In this document: piece after piece, positions 1 to 12,103 of the stretch
How positions within the stretch are numbered: the stretch's first letter is position 1
Layout of the letters: each line of letters begins with the position of its first letter
NCBI RefSeq assembly: GCF_047511655.1
Contig: NC_133401.1
Span: 15,656,001-15,720,000 of the forward strand
Reading direction: 5' to 3'
Origin: Castor canadensis
Lineage: Eukaryota > Chordata > Mammalia > Rodentia > Castoridae
Length of the DNA: 64,000 nucleotides
Program-made: the position numbers and the translations under genes
The notes under the pieces: model-generated
What the model was told of the DNA's origin: nothing
Database searches by the model: none
The model's input: only the letters and a program-made list of their open reading frames with translations

Positions 1-2512
1 TCTGGGGCTGACTGAGTTAGAATTTATCTTTGAGGAGAACCTCTCCCACCTGTGACTCTGGGCCCGCTGTGGTATGCTTTCTGATAGCATCCTTAAGATG
101 CTATAGAAAGGTAAGGGGGTTTTCCTCAGAGCCTTGTTTTACTACAGTCATCTGTGAATAGTTTAGAGGTTTGACTTTGGCCCTTTTTAGCCCTTCCACT
201 GTAAGATGGATGAAGTGATGTCAACACCATTTATCCTCCCCACCATTTTTATTCCAATATGTATCTGCCAAGGGGATTGCCTGTGCTCCTGTGGGTATAG
301 GCACATTTATTCCCTCACTTTCAGGTGCCATAGGTATTGGGGCTCATTGTAGATGGTAATCATTTACAACCTGAGTGGCCTGGGCCAGAACCTATTGCTT
401 TTCGATGAGGAAAGTCTGGTCTAGTAGAAGCATAATATCCTTTCATGCCAATGCAAAGGTTTGGATCACAGAGATAAAGACTTGGATGTATTGGTCTGGG
501 GCATCAATATAGCTACCCAGATCTTTTTAAATCTTCCTTAGATCTGATAATCAGAAGGGAACATAGACTCGCCCTGTTCTTACCATTGCCTGTTGAAGAG
601 GGGAACATCCATTAGGAGGTTCTGAATATTGGGGTGACTTAGAAGATAGGGCACAGGGTGGGGCAGTATGGATGGGGGCCTTGTCACTGGTAAGGGGTTT
701 TTCTTGTCCTCCTTCCCCATGTTTATCCTGTGGCTTACAAAAAATGTCCAGTGTTTTAGTATCTAGATAGCAATTATGGAGCCATTCTGAGTGGTCTCGG
801 AGATAAAAGAAAAGCTGTATATAGGGGACCTCAGTCCACTTTTTCTCCTTTTTACAGAAAAGTCTGATTGGAGCATTGTATTATAACTTAAGGAACCCTG
901 TGAAGGCCACTTCTCTTGGTCACTGAAGAGATACTGAAGTCAGGCCTCAGTACAAAGGAAGATGAGGGTTTTTTTTTCTTGAGATTCAATGTCCTTCCAA
1001 CATTTCAATAGACAGGCCAGAAGAGACCACTTGGGTACTGAGGCCAGAAGACTGGAAGGGGCAGGTCCCATTTACATAAACTTGTCAGACTCCCCTTTTA
1101 TCAGTGTTCTTACTGGTGATCAGACCTAATTAATGAGAGCAGGCATAAAGGAAGTCTCATGACTTCCTTCTCGCCATCCATGACCAGGACCGAAGGGAGT
1201 GACTGGTCAGATTAGGTCACCTGACTGGTGCAGTGAGAGGAAAAAAAAACTCTAGGATCCTGCCTTTTAGCTAACAGCAGGCAGCCTCTTTAACAAAGAG
1301 CCTCACCTGTAAGGTTAGAAAAGGGCATTCAGAGGGAGTCCCAGGGCAATCATAGTGCCACAAGGGATGACTAGTGTTAATATTTGGAGAAAACAATTTT
1401 TTATGCTGAGACCAAAAGTATAGGAAATTTTAAACTAGAAGTTTAAAGACCAATGTCCATTTTGCTGTTTCTGCAAAGTTACATTAGTGCTTTTGGGGAT
1501 CATAACCTTGAGATAAGAATTGACTTCCAAGGACTGAGTCAATCAGGCCCCAGGCCTGAGGTGGAGCTGAGAACAGGTCTTTGCAAAGCTCAGCTGTCCT
1601 CCCCCATGCCCAGGATGAGTGATCCCATCTGCCCAGACCCGACCCACTGCCCCTACCCCTTCCCTATGTACACACACCTGTACACATTTATTTTTCCTCT
1701 CATCCCTTTTAGGGGGAGTGCCAGCGGGTTGCAGCCGCTGCCATGTATGTCTGGTGGCTTTGGATGCGTGCTGGGCCCTTTCTATGGATTACTTTAGCTT
1801 ATACTGCTGCATCCAGGGGCTGGCAACCCTGTGCATGAGCATGCCTGTTTGTTTTCCCTCCTCCCCCCCTCCCCATGGAGGTGGAGTTAGGGCGTGAGTG
1901 TGTGGCATGGCCTCAGTTTTTCTGAAGGTGGCTTTGCCTCCACTGGCACCTAGCAGCTGATTTAAAGGTGCTTTGGACGTGGGCATGACAAATTAGGTGT
2001 GGGAATAACTTAAGAAAGTTATAAGATGCCATGGCATGAGTTTTTCATGGGAGGCCAGGGTCCCAGTAAGCCCAGGAAGGGGAAGGCAGACAGAGATGAT
2101 GGACAAGGTGGCGGGAAAAGACAAAAAGTCATTAGGTGCCACAACCAATCAGGTTTTCTCCAACGTAGCATAAGGTGTACCTGAATAAACCCTGGGCTCA
2201 GGCTCAGCCACAGGGAGGGAGCAAAATCACCCCCAGAGCTAGAATTGCCATGAGACCAAAGTTGGCTAGGAGCTGTTGGTTTGATACCATAACCGGAAAG
2301 TCCCTTAGGAAGACAGGAACAGAAAGAGAGACAGGGCCAGCAGTGCAAGGAAGTGTTTTTGGCTAGTCCTCAGCAGGGGGTTTCCTCCAGCAGGAGCATC
2401 CTGCAGGGCACTGGATACTCACAGTCACACCTTAGGCATGCCCCTGTTGGTTTAGCACTCAAGTCATACCAACCTTGGTCCGGAAGAAAAGTCTGTTCGT
2501 GTGTCGCCAAAA
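1..2512 (-). mobile_element. Endogenous retrovirus remnant: leader and gag fragment (class I-like)
   Basis: Read on the minus strand, roughly 1-800 gives broken stretches like the capsid part of gammaretrovirus-type Gag: a conserved proline-rich segment near 250-320, then a segment before the nucleocapsid side near 100-200. These are split by many stop codons and frame changes, so no Gag product is possible. The part at about 800-2500 would be the 5' leader and start of gag; I see no clear domain there. It lies directly inside the LTR at 2513-3015 in the right order (LTR, leader, gag) and runs off the window start. The family assignment rests on short similarities recalled from memory. Pol and env would lie outside the window. 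Confidence 0.55.
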
Positions 2513-3015
2513 TGTTATGTGCCAGTTTGAAGTGTCGCGGGCTGGTGTCAATGGTCCTTGCCTTCACAGGCCAAGGAATTGACTCATGAGGCAGCTGACT
2601 GATGGAACCAAAGCCTGTATATAAAGTGGGATTTATTAGAGAGAAAGGAAAGGCTATAGCTAGAGCATGCAGTGGATCCTGGAAACCAGTAGTTCACTGC
2701 TCAGGTTAGGGCTGTGATTTTTATGGACATTTTAACTCTGGGTTTGGGTAAGGGTTAGGTGGGCTCTTTTCATTGGCCATGGATTTGCAGGCTTTCTTAG
2801 ATGAACTGGTTTGGTTTGCCCCTTATTGGGAAAGGGGAAATAATCTTGAGAGCATTTTGCTCATCAGCCCTTTGCAAGATCTATCAGACCCTGTATCTCT
2901 TCTTCAGGGTGCAGAAATGCAGATTTATAACTCCTTCCCAGGATGCAGGAATCTTAATGCTGTCCTTGGGGGGATGGGATACTCACTCATCTGCCTTAGG
3001 TCTCCAGACCAAACA
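2513..3015 (-). mobile_element. 5' LTR of the endogenous retrovirus
   Basis: On the minus strand this 503-base block starts TGTTTGG at 3015 and ends ...ACATAACA at 2513, giving the TG...CA ends expected of an LTR. An AATAAA polyadenylation signal lies at about 2630. The sequence just inside (2512 downward) begins TTTTGGCGACAC, a TGG-bearing candidate primer-binding site; I did not assign the tRNA. The outer edge meets sequence homologous to the downstream flank of the second V2R copy, which has no LTR, so the boundary at 3015 is supported independently. The 3' LTR is not in the window. Confidence 0.6.
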
Positions 3016-3253
3016 AGTATATGACAAGTTCATTTATCAATAATTCTTAGAAGTCCAGGGATAAATATGACAAGAAAATGAATTGTGTATGCATTATATT
3101 TATATGTATAATGTAACAAAATTTATACTAATAAAAGGTAATTAAACAAGTCACGGGTGAGAAAACTATTCTTCACCTACCAAAATTTCTCAAAAATTAG
3201 TCCATAAATTTGACACATTGCCATATGAAATGGGAAAGTATTTTTGGAGCATA
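3016..3253. repeat. Outer part of inverted-repeat arm A
   Basis: The reverse complement of this stretch aligns with about 33990-34233 (arm B) at roughly 80% identity by eye. Shared words include GGACTAATTTTT, GAATAGTTTTCTCA and GATAAATGAACTTGTCAT in the same order. In arm B this sequence directly follows the V2R 3' flank; in arm A it is split from it by the L1 at 3267-10597. No gene is visible. Confidence 0.75.
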
Positions 3254-3859
3254 TAACCAACTATTTCTCTGCATTTTTCCTTTATTCTTGTGCTTGGTGG
3301 AGTACATTGTGTCATTTCCAAAGGTTCTTATGTTGTATCAAATATATCATATTTGAATTCACCTCCTCCACCAGTCTCCTTTATTCCCCCTCCCCCAATT
3401 CTTGGAATGGTTTCAACAGGTGTCATTTTTGCATTTACATACAAGTGTACACATTTTCACACCATGATCATGCTCCTACCCTTTTCCCTGCCACCCCACA
3501 CACACACACTGGGCAGGACCTGTTCTGCCCTCCTGTTCTCCAATTTTGTAGAAGAAACAAGATAAAAGATAAAAAGAAAAACTTTTGCTTATTTCAGATA
3601 AAGGTAGCTACACAGGGAGTTTCCTTGTGATATATCCATGTGTACTATAACCCCAACTGGTTTATCTCATCTAATTTTCTTCCCTCTACCTTAGTCCCAC
3701 TTTTATGGTTGTTTCAGCTGGTTTAAGATTTCTATATTAGTTCTTGTAAAGAGAGTACATTACTATATTTAAGATCTTTGTTTCCTTCTTTTACCCTACC
3801 CCTCCCGTGTATGACCAGCCCTTTGTGCAACCAGTGTTTCAGAATATTGCTGCATTTGT

Positions 3860-6800
3860 TTTAGAACTATATTCCATATGAGAGAGAACATGTGGCTTTT
3901 GGCCTTCTGAGTTTGGCTAACTCCACTAAATATGATGCTCTGCAGTTCTATGCATTTACCTGCAAAATGACAAAATTTCATTCTTCTTTGTGGCTGAGTA
4001 AAATTCCATTTTATAAAACCACATTTTCTTAATCCATTCATCAGTAAGTGGGGCATCTTGGCTCTTTCCATAGCTTAGGTGTTGTCAATACTGCTGAAAT
4101 AAACATGAGTGTGCAGGTGCCTTTGTTGTAACTGGACTCACATTCCTATGGGTATATCTCTAGGAGTGGTATTGCTGGATCCTATGTCAGATCTATTTTT
4201 AGCTTTTTGGGGAACCTCCATACTGTTTTCCATAGTGGTTGTACCAGTCACAGCTCCCACCATTAGGGTATGAGAATTCCTTTTTCCCCCACTTCCTTGC
4301 CAACAGTTGTTTTTGTTTGTGTTCTTGATGGTAGCAATTCTAATGGAAATGAGGTGGAATGTTAATGTGGTTTTAATTTGCAATTCCTTTATGGCCAGGG
4401 ATGGTAAGCATTTTTTATGTGTTTTTTAGCCATTTGGATTTCTTCCTTTGAAAGGCTCTGTTCAGTTTATTTGCCCATTTCTTCATTTGGTCATTGATTT
4501 TTTTTTCAGGAGTTTAGGTTTTTGAGCTCTCTGTATATTCTGGTTATCATTCTCATGTCTGATGTATAGCTGGCAAAGATTTTCTCACATTCTGTGTGTG
4601 GCCTCTTCAATTTAGAAATAATTTCTTTTCTTGTGCAGAAGCGTTTTAATTTCATGTAGGCCCATTTGTCAATCCTTTCTCTTAGTTGCTGAGCCAGTTC
4701 AGTTCTACTGAGGAAGTCCTTGCCTATGCCTATTGCTTCCAGTGTATTCCTTGCTCTTTCCTGCACTAGTTTCAAGGTTTCAGGCCTTATATTAAGGTTC
4801 TTAATCCACTTTGAGTTGATACTTGTACAGAGTGGAAGGCATTGGTCTAATTTCCATTTTTTTGAGGGCAAATATCCAGTTTTCCCAGCAACATTTGTTG
4901 AAGATGCTTTCTTTTCTCCATTGTATGTTTTTGGTGCCTTTGTCAAGAATTAGGTGGGCGTAGGTCATGGATTCATATCCAGGTCTTCTTTTCTGTTCCA
5001 CTGGTCTTCATATCTACTTTTTTACCAGTACCATGCTGTTTTTACTGCTATGGCTCTGGAGTATAGTTTGAAGTCAGGTATTGTGATTCCTCCAGCATTG
5101 CTCTTTTTGCTCAATATTGCCTTGGCTATTCACGGTCTTCTGTGTTTCCAAACTAACTTTAGTTAATTTTTTTCAATCTCTGTAATGAATGTCATTGGAA
5201 TTATGAAGAGAATGGTGTTGGACATGTAGATTGCTTCTGGTAGCACAGTCATTTTTATAATGTTTTTTCTACCTATCCATGAGCAAAGGAGCTCTTCACA
5301 TGTTCTATAGTCTTCTTTGGTTTCTTTCATCAATGGTTTGTGCTTTTCCTTGTAGAGGCCATTCACATCCTTTGTTAAGTTTATTACTAGGTATTGATTT
5401 TTTTATGCTATTGGAACTGGAATTATTTTCCTATATTCTCTCTCAGTCTGTTCATTGTTGGTATATAGAAATGCTGTGTATAGAAAGGCTACTGATTTTT
5501 GTAAGTTGATTTTGTATCCTGATACTTTGCTGAAGCTGTTTTTTGATGCCTAGAAGTTTTTTGGTGGAGTTTTTTTTTTTTTTTTGGGTCTTTTAGGTAA
5601 AAGATCATGCCATCTATACATAGGAATAGTTTGACTTTTTCCTTACATATTTGTATTTTTTTTAATTTCTTGTTTCTGACTTTGTGCTCTGGCTAGGAAT
5701 TCCAAGACTATGTTGAATTAGAGTGGAAAAGGGGTCTTCCTTGTCTCATTCCTAATTTAGAGACAATAGTTTCCATTTTTCCCCATTAATATGATGTTTA
5801 CTAAAGGTTTGTCATATACAGCCTTTGTTATGTTGAGGTACATTCCTTCTATTGCTGCTTTTATCATGAAAGGATGTTGAATTATCACAGGGTTTTTTGC
5901 ATCTATTGGGATGATCATGTAGTTTTTGTCTTTGCTTCTGTAAACATGCTATATTACATTTAATGATTTTCATATTTTGAACCATCCCTGCATCCCTGGG
6001 ATGAAGCCAACTTGGTCATGGTGTATCATTTTGTTGATACGCTGTTGAATTTGATTTGCCATTATTTTATTGATGATTTTTGCATCTATGTTTATTAAAG
6101 TGATTGGCCTGTAATTCTGTTCTTTTGTTCTGTGCTTGTTTGGTTTTGGGATGAGTGTAATTCCAGCTTCATAGAATGAGTTTGCCAGTGTTCCTTCCCA
6201 TTCTAGTTTGTGGAAACATTAAAGGAGTGTTTGTATTAGTTCTAATTTAAAGGTCTGGTAGAACTCAGTGGAGAATCCACCAGGTCCTCTACTTTTCTTT
6301 GTTGGGAGACTCTGTCTTGCTGCTTCAATATGATTTCATGTTATAAATCTGTTTAGGTGATCAATATCCCCTTGGCTCAATTTCAGCTGTTTATATGTAT
6401 CTAAAAATTTGTCCATTTCTTCTAGAATTTCCAATTTATTTAAATATATATTTTCAAAGTAGTCCCCGATGGTTCTCTGGATTTCCTTGGCATTTTTTTG
6501 TTATCTCCCCTGTTTTGTTTCTGATTTCATTAATTTGGGTCTTTACCCTCCTTGTTTTATTCAGATTTGCCAAGGATTTATCAATGTTTATGTTTATTTT
6601 TTGAAAGACCCAGCTTTTTGTTTCATTGATTCTTTTTTTTTGGGGGGGGTCTCTTTTTTGTTGATTTCGGTCATTATTTTTATTATTTCTTGCCTTCTGG
6701 TTGTTTTGGGTTTAGCTTGTTCTTATTTTTCTAGGAGTTTGAGATGTAGCATTAAGTCATTTATTTAAGGTCTTTCAGAGTTTTAACACACTCATGGCTA

Positions 6801-7686
6801 TAAACTTTCCTCTTAGGTCTGTCTTTGCTGTGTTCCACAGATGTGATAGGTTGTGTTTGATTTTCATTAAATTTCAAGAACTTTTTGATTTTCTCCCTTA
6901 TTTCTTCTTTGATCCACTGATCATTGACCAATATTCATCAGGCTCTGGTTGTTTGAGTATTTTCTGCTGCTTCTTTTGTTGTTGTGTTCTAGTTTTATTG
7001 CATTGTGGTCAGACAGTATTCAAGGGGTTATTTCAATTTTATCATTTATGAGACTTGCTTTGTGTCCTAGGATATGGTTTATTTTGGAGAAAGTGCAATG
7101 GGCTGCTGAGAAGAATGTATATTATACTATTGTAGAATGGAATACTCTGTAGACATCTGTCAGGTCCTATAGCTCTATAGTGTCATTCCATTCTAGAATT
7201 TGTTAATTTTTTTGTTTGGATGACATATCTACTAGTGATAGAGTAGTATTAAAGTCTCCCACTACCACTGTGTTTGGATCTATCTGTGTTTTTAAGTCCA
7301 TTGTTGTATGTTTAATGATGTTGGGTTCATCAACATTACATGTATATAAGTTGATAATTGTTTTTCCTCTTGACTTATTGCTCCTTTTATTAGTATGAAG
7401 TGTCCTTCTTTGCCTCTTGTGACTAATTTATGTTTGAAATCCACTTTATCTGATGCAAGTATTGCTACTCTACTGTTTTCAGGGGCCATTTCCTTGGTAA
7501 ATCTTCTTACACCCTTTCACCCTAACACAGTGTTTGTTTCTGTCAATAAGGTGGATTTCTTTTAAACAACAGATTTTTTTGGCCTTTCTTTTTAATCCAG
7601 TTTGCCAATCAGTGGCTTTTGATTGGGGAGTTGAAACCATTAACATTCAGTGTTAATATTGAGAGGTTTGTGGTGATTCCTGCCAT
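3860..7686 (-). pseudogene. L1 ORF2 remnant (endonuclease and reverse transcriptase)
   Basis: Minus-strand translation begins with ATG at 7686-7684 followed by the usual start of the L1 endonuclease domain (words for LTLNVNG and PIK). The reverse transcriptase follows at about 6300-5100 and the Cys-rich C-terminal part at 4900-3900. Only fragments of open frame survive (for example 4946-4506). The catalytic FADD-type motif near 5610 reads IDGMI, so catalysis would be lost. Frameshifts and stops occur along the whole length. In an intact L1 this protein nicks target DNA and reverse-transcribes the L1 RNA. Confidence 0.75.
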
Positions 7687-7759
7687 TTAGTTGTTTTTTC
7701 TGTTTAGGGTTTTATGTGCGTGTAGCTAATTCTATGCTACTCTCTGATTACTTGTCTGT

Positions 7760-8970
7760 TCTTCTCTTAAAGTTTAATATTTCCCATCCTGTCATGATTA
7801 TGTTTGTTTTGTCTTCTTTGTGAAGGATTCCTTTCAGAATCTGTAGTAGGAGTTTGGTGGGAGTATATTGTTTTAGTGTCTGTTTATCATGGAAGACTTT
7901 TATTCCTGCATCAATTTTGTATGATAACTTTGCTGGATAGAATATCCTAGGAAGGAAATTGTTTTCTTTCAGTGATCAAAATGCCTCACTCCATGCCCTT
8001 ATTGCTTTTAAGGTTTATGTTGAGAAATCTGCTGTTATTTTTATGGGCTTACCTTTATATGTTATTTGATTTTCCTCTCTTATAGCATTCAATATTCTTT
8101 CTTTGTTCTCTGTGCTAGTTGTTTTGATGATGATATGTGATGGAGAGGTCCTATTTTAGTCGTGTATTTTTGGTGTCCAGGAGGCTTCCTGTACCTCAAT
8201 GGGCATTTCTTTGTTGAGATTTGGGGAATTTTCAGCTATTATTTTGTTGACTATATTACTTATACCTTTGGACCACATCTCTGCTCCTTTTTAATGACCA
8301 TGGTTTGCATGTTTGGTCTTTTACTTGAATCATGAGTTCTTATGTATTACTTTTCCAGTTCTTGAGTCTTTTGTCTACTGTTTCATGAGCCCTGAAATTC
8401 TGTCTTCCACTTGGTCAACTGTGCAAGGGTGGCTTTCAAGTGTATTATTTATTTGACTTAAGGAAGTTTATATTTCCAGAATTTCTGTGTGATTCTTTTT
8501 TCTGAAGTTTTCCATATGTCTGTTAAATGCCTCTTTCTTATCTTCTTTATTTCGTATAACCTTTTCATAATCTTCTTACTTTTACTTTGAAGTTTGAAGT
8601 CCTCTCTGAGTTTGTTTGTTTCTTCTCAAGTTTTTATTTGTGTTGTCTTGATATTCTTTTATTGTTTGTATGTTCTCTTTAAGCTTCTCTTGAAGCTCCT
8701 CCATGAGTATTTCTATGAGGTCCTTCTTGAGCTCCTCATTGAGCTCCTCTTTACAGACACCATGAGATCATTTGACATACTTATCGTCATTCTGCTGGGG
8801 GCAGCAACTGGCTATTCATTTCTTTCATTTTACACTATTGAATTGTTTGTCTTTTGAGGGATTGAATCCCCCTGCCTTCTTCTCTCGATGTTTCTATTTT
8901 CTGCCATGCTTTGTAACTGATTGGCTACTTGGGGATGTTATTCACTTGTTATCTTTCTCTTGACTTAATT
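7760..8970 (-). pseudogene. L1 ORF1 remnant (RNA-binding coiled-coil protein)
   Basis: It sits between the 5' UTR and ORF2 of the L1 at 3267-10597, in the position of ORF1. The minus strand at about 8770-8660 is rich in GAGGAGCT/AAGGAG repeats that would code for a Glu/Lys/Leu-rich coiled coil, matching the trimerisation region of ORF1p. The RNA-recognition and C-terminal parts at about 8400-7800 are in several frames with stops. The limits are approximate, taken by comparison with the L1 at 53610-60387. Confidence 0.6.
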
Positions 8971-10200
8971 ATCCTGCTGTGACTGGCTTAGTCCTTAGCT
9001 AGGTTAATGTGTTATATCTGAATCCTGACCTAGATGAATAAATTAGCAATAAGGAATTCACTGATTCAATGCCAGACCAGTTGCTTACATAATATATAGA
9101 GAACCCATTGATGATATTTTCTAGAAGCATTGGAAAATGAGGGGGATAACAGTTGTTTGGAGAGGAATAAATACTTAGTAAAAAGATAGTGCTAAAGGAG
9201 GGGGCAGAGGGGGTGATGGGGGAAGGAGGTCAGGGTTATGAGGTGTGGGGACTATAAGATAATAAGTCCCTAATGTGCATTCAGTCATTGTGGGGGAAGG
9301 TGCTATTGTCAGGGATTCCTGAGGGATTGAAAGGATGGGGGAACATGCAAAGTTGGTATAATAGACTATTCAGTAGGTAATGAGTGTTGAGGAGGTTGGG
9401 ATAGTGGGGGGGGGAAGAGGAGGAGGAGAGGAATGTGAGGAGAAGAAAAGAAGGGAGAGAAGAAGAAAACAAAAGAGAAAAACTTGGGGGAGAGAGGAAA
9501 GTGAAGCAATAGGGGGCTGAGCAAATTGGTGTTCGGACAGACTACCTCCCTCTTCCATTCTGTCCAAACAAAATAAAATGGAAGAAAAATTTAAAAATAT
9601 ATAAATTGTAGATAGATAATATCAGTTCAATGAATGCTCTGGATTCTTTCCCTTGATTTCAAATTCAGGTGCTTACACATTTTATGGGGGCTTTGACCAT
9701 GACACTGTCCCTTCTTGAGGATGGTATGCTTGACTTTGTGACAATGGGTGTTGCCCTCCCTATCTGACAGCTTTGGAGTGCATAGATGCATGATGTTTGA
9801 GCCCAGGATTTCCTTGGTGGAATGGGTTGTCTGGTGTGGATTCTCAGAAGTGATCCCTCAAGGACCTGGTATATTGGCAGTCACCAGACCCTTCCACACG
9901 CAGGGCAGGCCTGTGAGCAAGAATTGAGCTTTTCTCTTGGAAGACTGTCAATTTCAGCTTGCTCTCAGTTTCTCCAAGGTACTGCAATGTGTAGTTTTCA
10001 CAAGAATGCTGCTGACTGGCCCCATCCCAACATGAGCTAGTTCAGCTGAGCATTCTGAGCATTCTGCCCCATCACCTTAGTGCAGAGGGAAATGTTCCCT
10101 CCATTTATTTGGACTCCACTTTATTGGGTAGGGATTGCAATCAGCCCCCCAATTGCACTAGATTAAGTCATTCCCTTTAAAGATGATGTGTCACATTCGC

Positions 10201-10520
10201 CTGGCAGGGTTGCCCACTCACCCAGGAGGAAACAGGTCAGTACCAGGGAAAAACAGGCAGACAGTAGTCCGAGGTTCTATGCCCACATGTATTTTGATTG
10301 GGCCAGTTCATCCCAGGTGCTGGCAGATCCCTTTATTCAGTTGTCCGCATTGAGTTTTGCCTGTCGGGGTTGCAGACTTACTCAAGTGGAAATGGGTCAC
10401 CTTCAGGGCAGTGCAGGCAGAGAGCATTCAGAGGTTCTGTGTCTGCTCATATTATGGCAGGACCAGGTTATCCCAGATCTCTGTCAGAAGTTCTCTGATT
10501 TGCGTTTTTGCTGGTCCTTG
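10201..10520 (-). repeat. Two ~160-bp tandem units in the L1 5' UTR
   Basis: CTGGCAGGGTTG at 10201 recurs as CTGTCGGGGTTG at 10361, exactly 160 bases on. The following blocks match in the same order (CAGGCAGACAG/CAGGCAGAGAG, GAGGTTCTATG/GAGGTTCTGTG, GTTCATCCCAG/GTTATCCCAG). Identity is roughly 65-70%. They lie within 400 bp of the L1 5' end, as the tandem 5' monomers of some rodent L1 families do, where they act as promoters. Promoter function here is inference. Confidence 0.6.
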
Positions 10521-10597
10521 CTATCCAGAAAATGTGGAGTATTTGTCTGATGTCATGCAGGTCCCAGGGTCCATCAGCTATCCATGATCTTAGTCTC

Positions 10598-11094
10598 TAA
10601 CCAGCTACTTTTAGAATACTTCAATCCTTATGAGAAAGGGATTCTGCAGAAATAACCTCATAAATGTTGAAAAGGAAAATGTGGGAAAAGAGCATATGAG
10701 ACCAGCATAGTAAAAGCAAGGGACTTTCTCAAGAGAAAAAATGTTAATGATGTAATTACAGAACTCAACACCATAGTGATGTACAGGCAAAATTTTATAC
10801 ATTTAAACATTAAGAAAAAGTAATTGAAAAAGCAGAAAAGAAGAAAGGAATACGGTGAGTAATAGACCCAAAAGTGGGGGTGATAGGATTAAGTGCAGGT
10901 TAAATGAGAGGAATCGAAAATATCCAGAATAAAATTCAGATTTAGAAGATGAAGTTTACAAGGTGTAGTGCTTATACTAGAGAAAAGAGTAAGATGCACT
11001 TATTCACCGAAGAAATTCCAATGATATAAACTATTATCTAACTGGGAAAAATAGTACGGTGTGTTTCAGACTCTGCATTTTAGGAACTCCGTGT
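10598..11094 (-). repeat. V2R copy A 3' flank, inverted-repeat arm A
   Basis: The reverse complement aligns with about 33467-33970 downstream of V2R copy B, with shared words such as TCATTTAACCTGCA, TCTCTTGAGAAAGTCC and GAATCCCTTTCTCATA. Identity is about 75-80% by eye, far lower than in the adjacent exon. It may include the receptor's 3' UTR; I see no strong polyadenylation signal to fix its end. Confidence 0.7.
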
Positions 11095-12021
11095 TTAATC
11101 CGAGGAAGGTTTATTTCTCCCAGAGTGCGTTCTGTCCCTGACCACATGCACAGAATTCCTGTCTGGCCTGAACAGGATGATGTAGCACTTAGGGGCAAAG
11201 ATGCAGCCTAGCAGCCCTGCACTGGAGGCCAGGGTGGAGAAGACCTCCACAGTCACCGTGACCTTCCCCTTGGGGCTGTGGTAGACATGGAGGAAGGTGA
11301 CCCGCACACTGCAGAACACCAGCATGCTGAACGTCAGGAACTTGGCCTCATTGAATGCGTCAGGCAGGTTCCTGGCCAGGGAAGCCACAGCGAAGCTGGC
11401 CAGGGCCAGGGAGCCCAGGGAGCCCAGGACACAGCAGAAGGCCGTGAGGGAGCCCTTGCTGCACAGGATGATGACGTGGCCATGTTCAGAGTGTGCATCT
11501 GTGTCGATAAAGGGGGGAGAGGTTCCCAGCCAGATTCCACAGAGACTCAGTTGGATCAGGGTGCAGATGGGGACGATGAAGTTTGGTGTCCGTGACACCA
11601 GCAAACCATCTCACCCTTCTCCCTGGGAAGTGACTGTGAAGGCCAGAACCACAGTGATGGTTTTGCCAAGGCAGAAGAAACAGCCACAGTGCACACAACC
11701 CCAAACGTGGTCTCCTGGAGCATGCAGGTGGCCTTGTTGGGGCAGCCAATGAAGAGCAAGGAGCAGAGAAAACAGCAGGTGAGGGAGGTGAGCAGGATGT
11801 AGCTGAGAGTCTGGTTATTGGCCTTGACAATGGGAGTTTCTCTGTGTTTCACAAAAACCTGAAGCACAGCAGCTGTGAGTGCAGAGAAGCCCAGGGCCGT
11901 GCAGGCCAGGGCCATCTCCAAGGGGTCTCCATAGGCCAGAAAGCTTGCAGCTTTCAGCCGGCGGTGGCTTCGCTCTGTGTTGGCAAACTCATGATCCTGA
12001 CATGGCACACGCTGGTCCATA
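11095..12021 (-). pseudogene. V2R copy A exon 6: seven-transmembrane domain, frameshifted
   Basis: This codes for the linker, seven helices and C-terminal tail of a V2R. The acceptor AG at 12023-12022 precedes ATGGACCAG, then the Cys-rich/TM1 junction (DHEFANTERS). TM segments include ALACTALGFSALTAAVLQVF, LSYILLTSLTCCFLCSLLF and CCVLGSLGSLALASFAVASL. The typical motifs PKCYIILFRP and NLPDAFNEAKFLTFSMLVF are present, and the tail ends at TAA 11097-11095. One-base losses fall near 11680 (after SALAK) and 11628 (before the third intracellular loop). A private extra T lies in TGGTTTGCTG at about 11602-11606, where copy B has TGGTTGCTG. Identity to copy B exon 6 is over 99%. The linker cysteine expected after MDQ reads Arg. 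Confidence 0.92.
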
Positions 12022-12103
12022 CTGGTGAGGAGTGTGGATCACCATTAGTCTGTATTTCCTTCCTCCACAAACCACCAGCCCCCAAAAGCAGCTCCTGTTG
12101 CTA
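12022..12103 (-). repeat. Conserved end of V2R intron 5 (conversion tract)
   Basis: The roughly 80 bases upstream of exon 6 are identical to 32459-32540 in copy B. Beyond about 12103 (arm B about 32458) identity falls to about 80% with indels. This sharp change marks one side of the high-identity tract that also covers exon 6. Confidence 0.8.

Larger units (their letters stand above)
3267..10597 (-). mobile_element. Full-length LINE-1, minus strand
   Basis: About 7.3 kb reading right to left: a 5' UTR (about 8950-10597), an ORF1 remnant, an ORF2 remnant from 7686, a 3' UTR, and a short A-rich end after AATAAAGGAAAAA near 3270-3285. Flanks carry an imperfect target-site duplication: TAACCAACTATTT at 3254-3266 and TAACCAGCTACTT at 10598-10610. 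The flanks are contiguous in the other V2R arm (about 33970-34000), which is therefore the pre-insertion site. ORF2 is riddled with stops and the polymerase motif region near 5600 is degenerate, so the element is dead. It inserted into the 3' flank of V2R copy A after the inverted duplication. Confidence 0.85.

Noticed and set aside
9160-9580. Purine-rich tract near 9.2-9.6 kb as a regulatory element or simple-repeat locus
   Set aside because: It lies inside the L1 at 3267-10597, between ORF1 and the 5' UTR, and similar purine-rich text occurs in the L1 at 40130-40480.
11278-11752. Overlapping 105- and 151-codon open frames on the plus strand
   Set aside because: Antisense shadows of the GC-rich V2R seven-TM exon.
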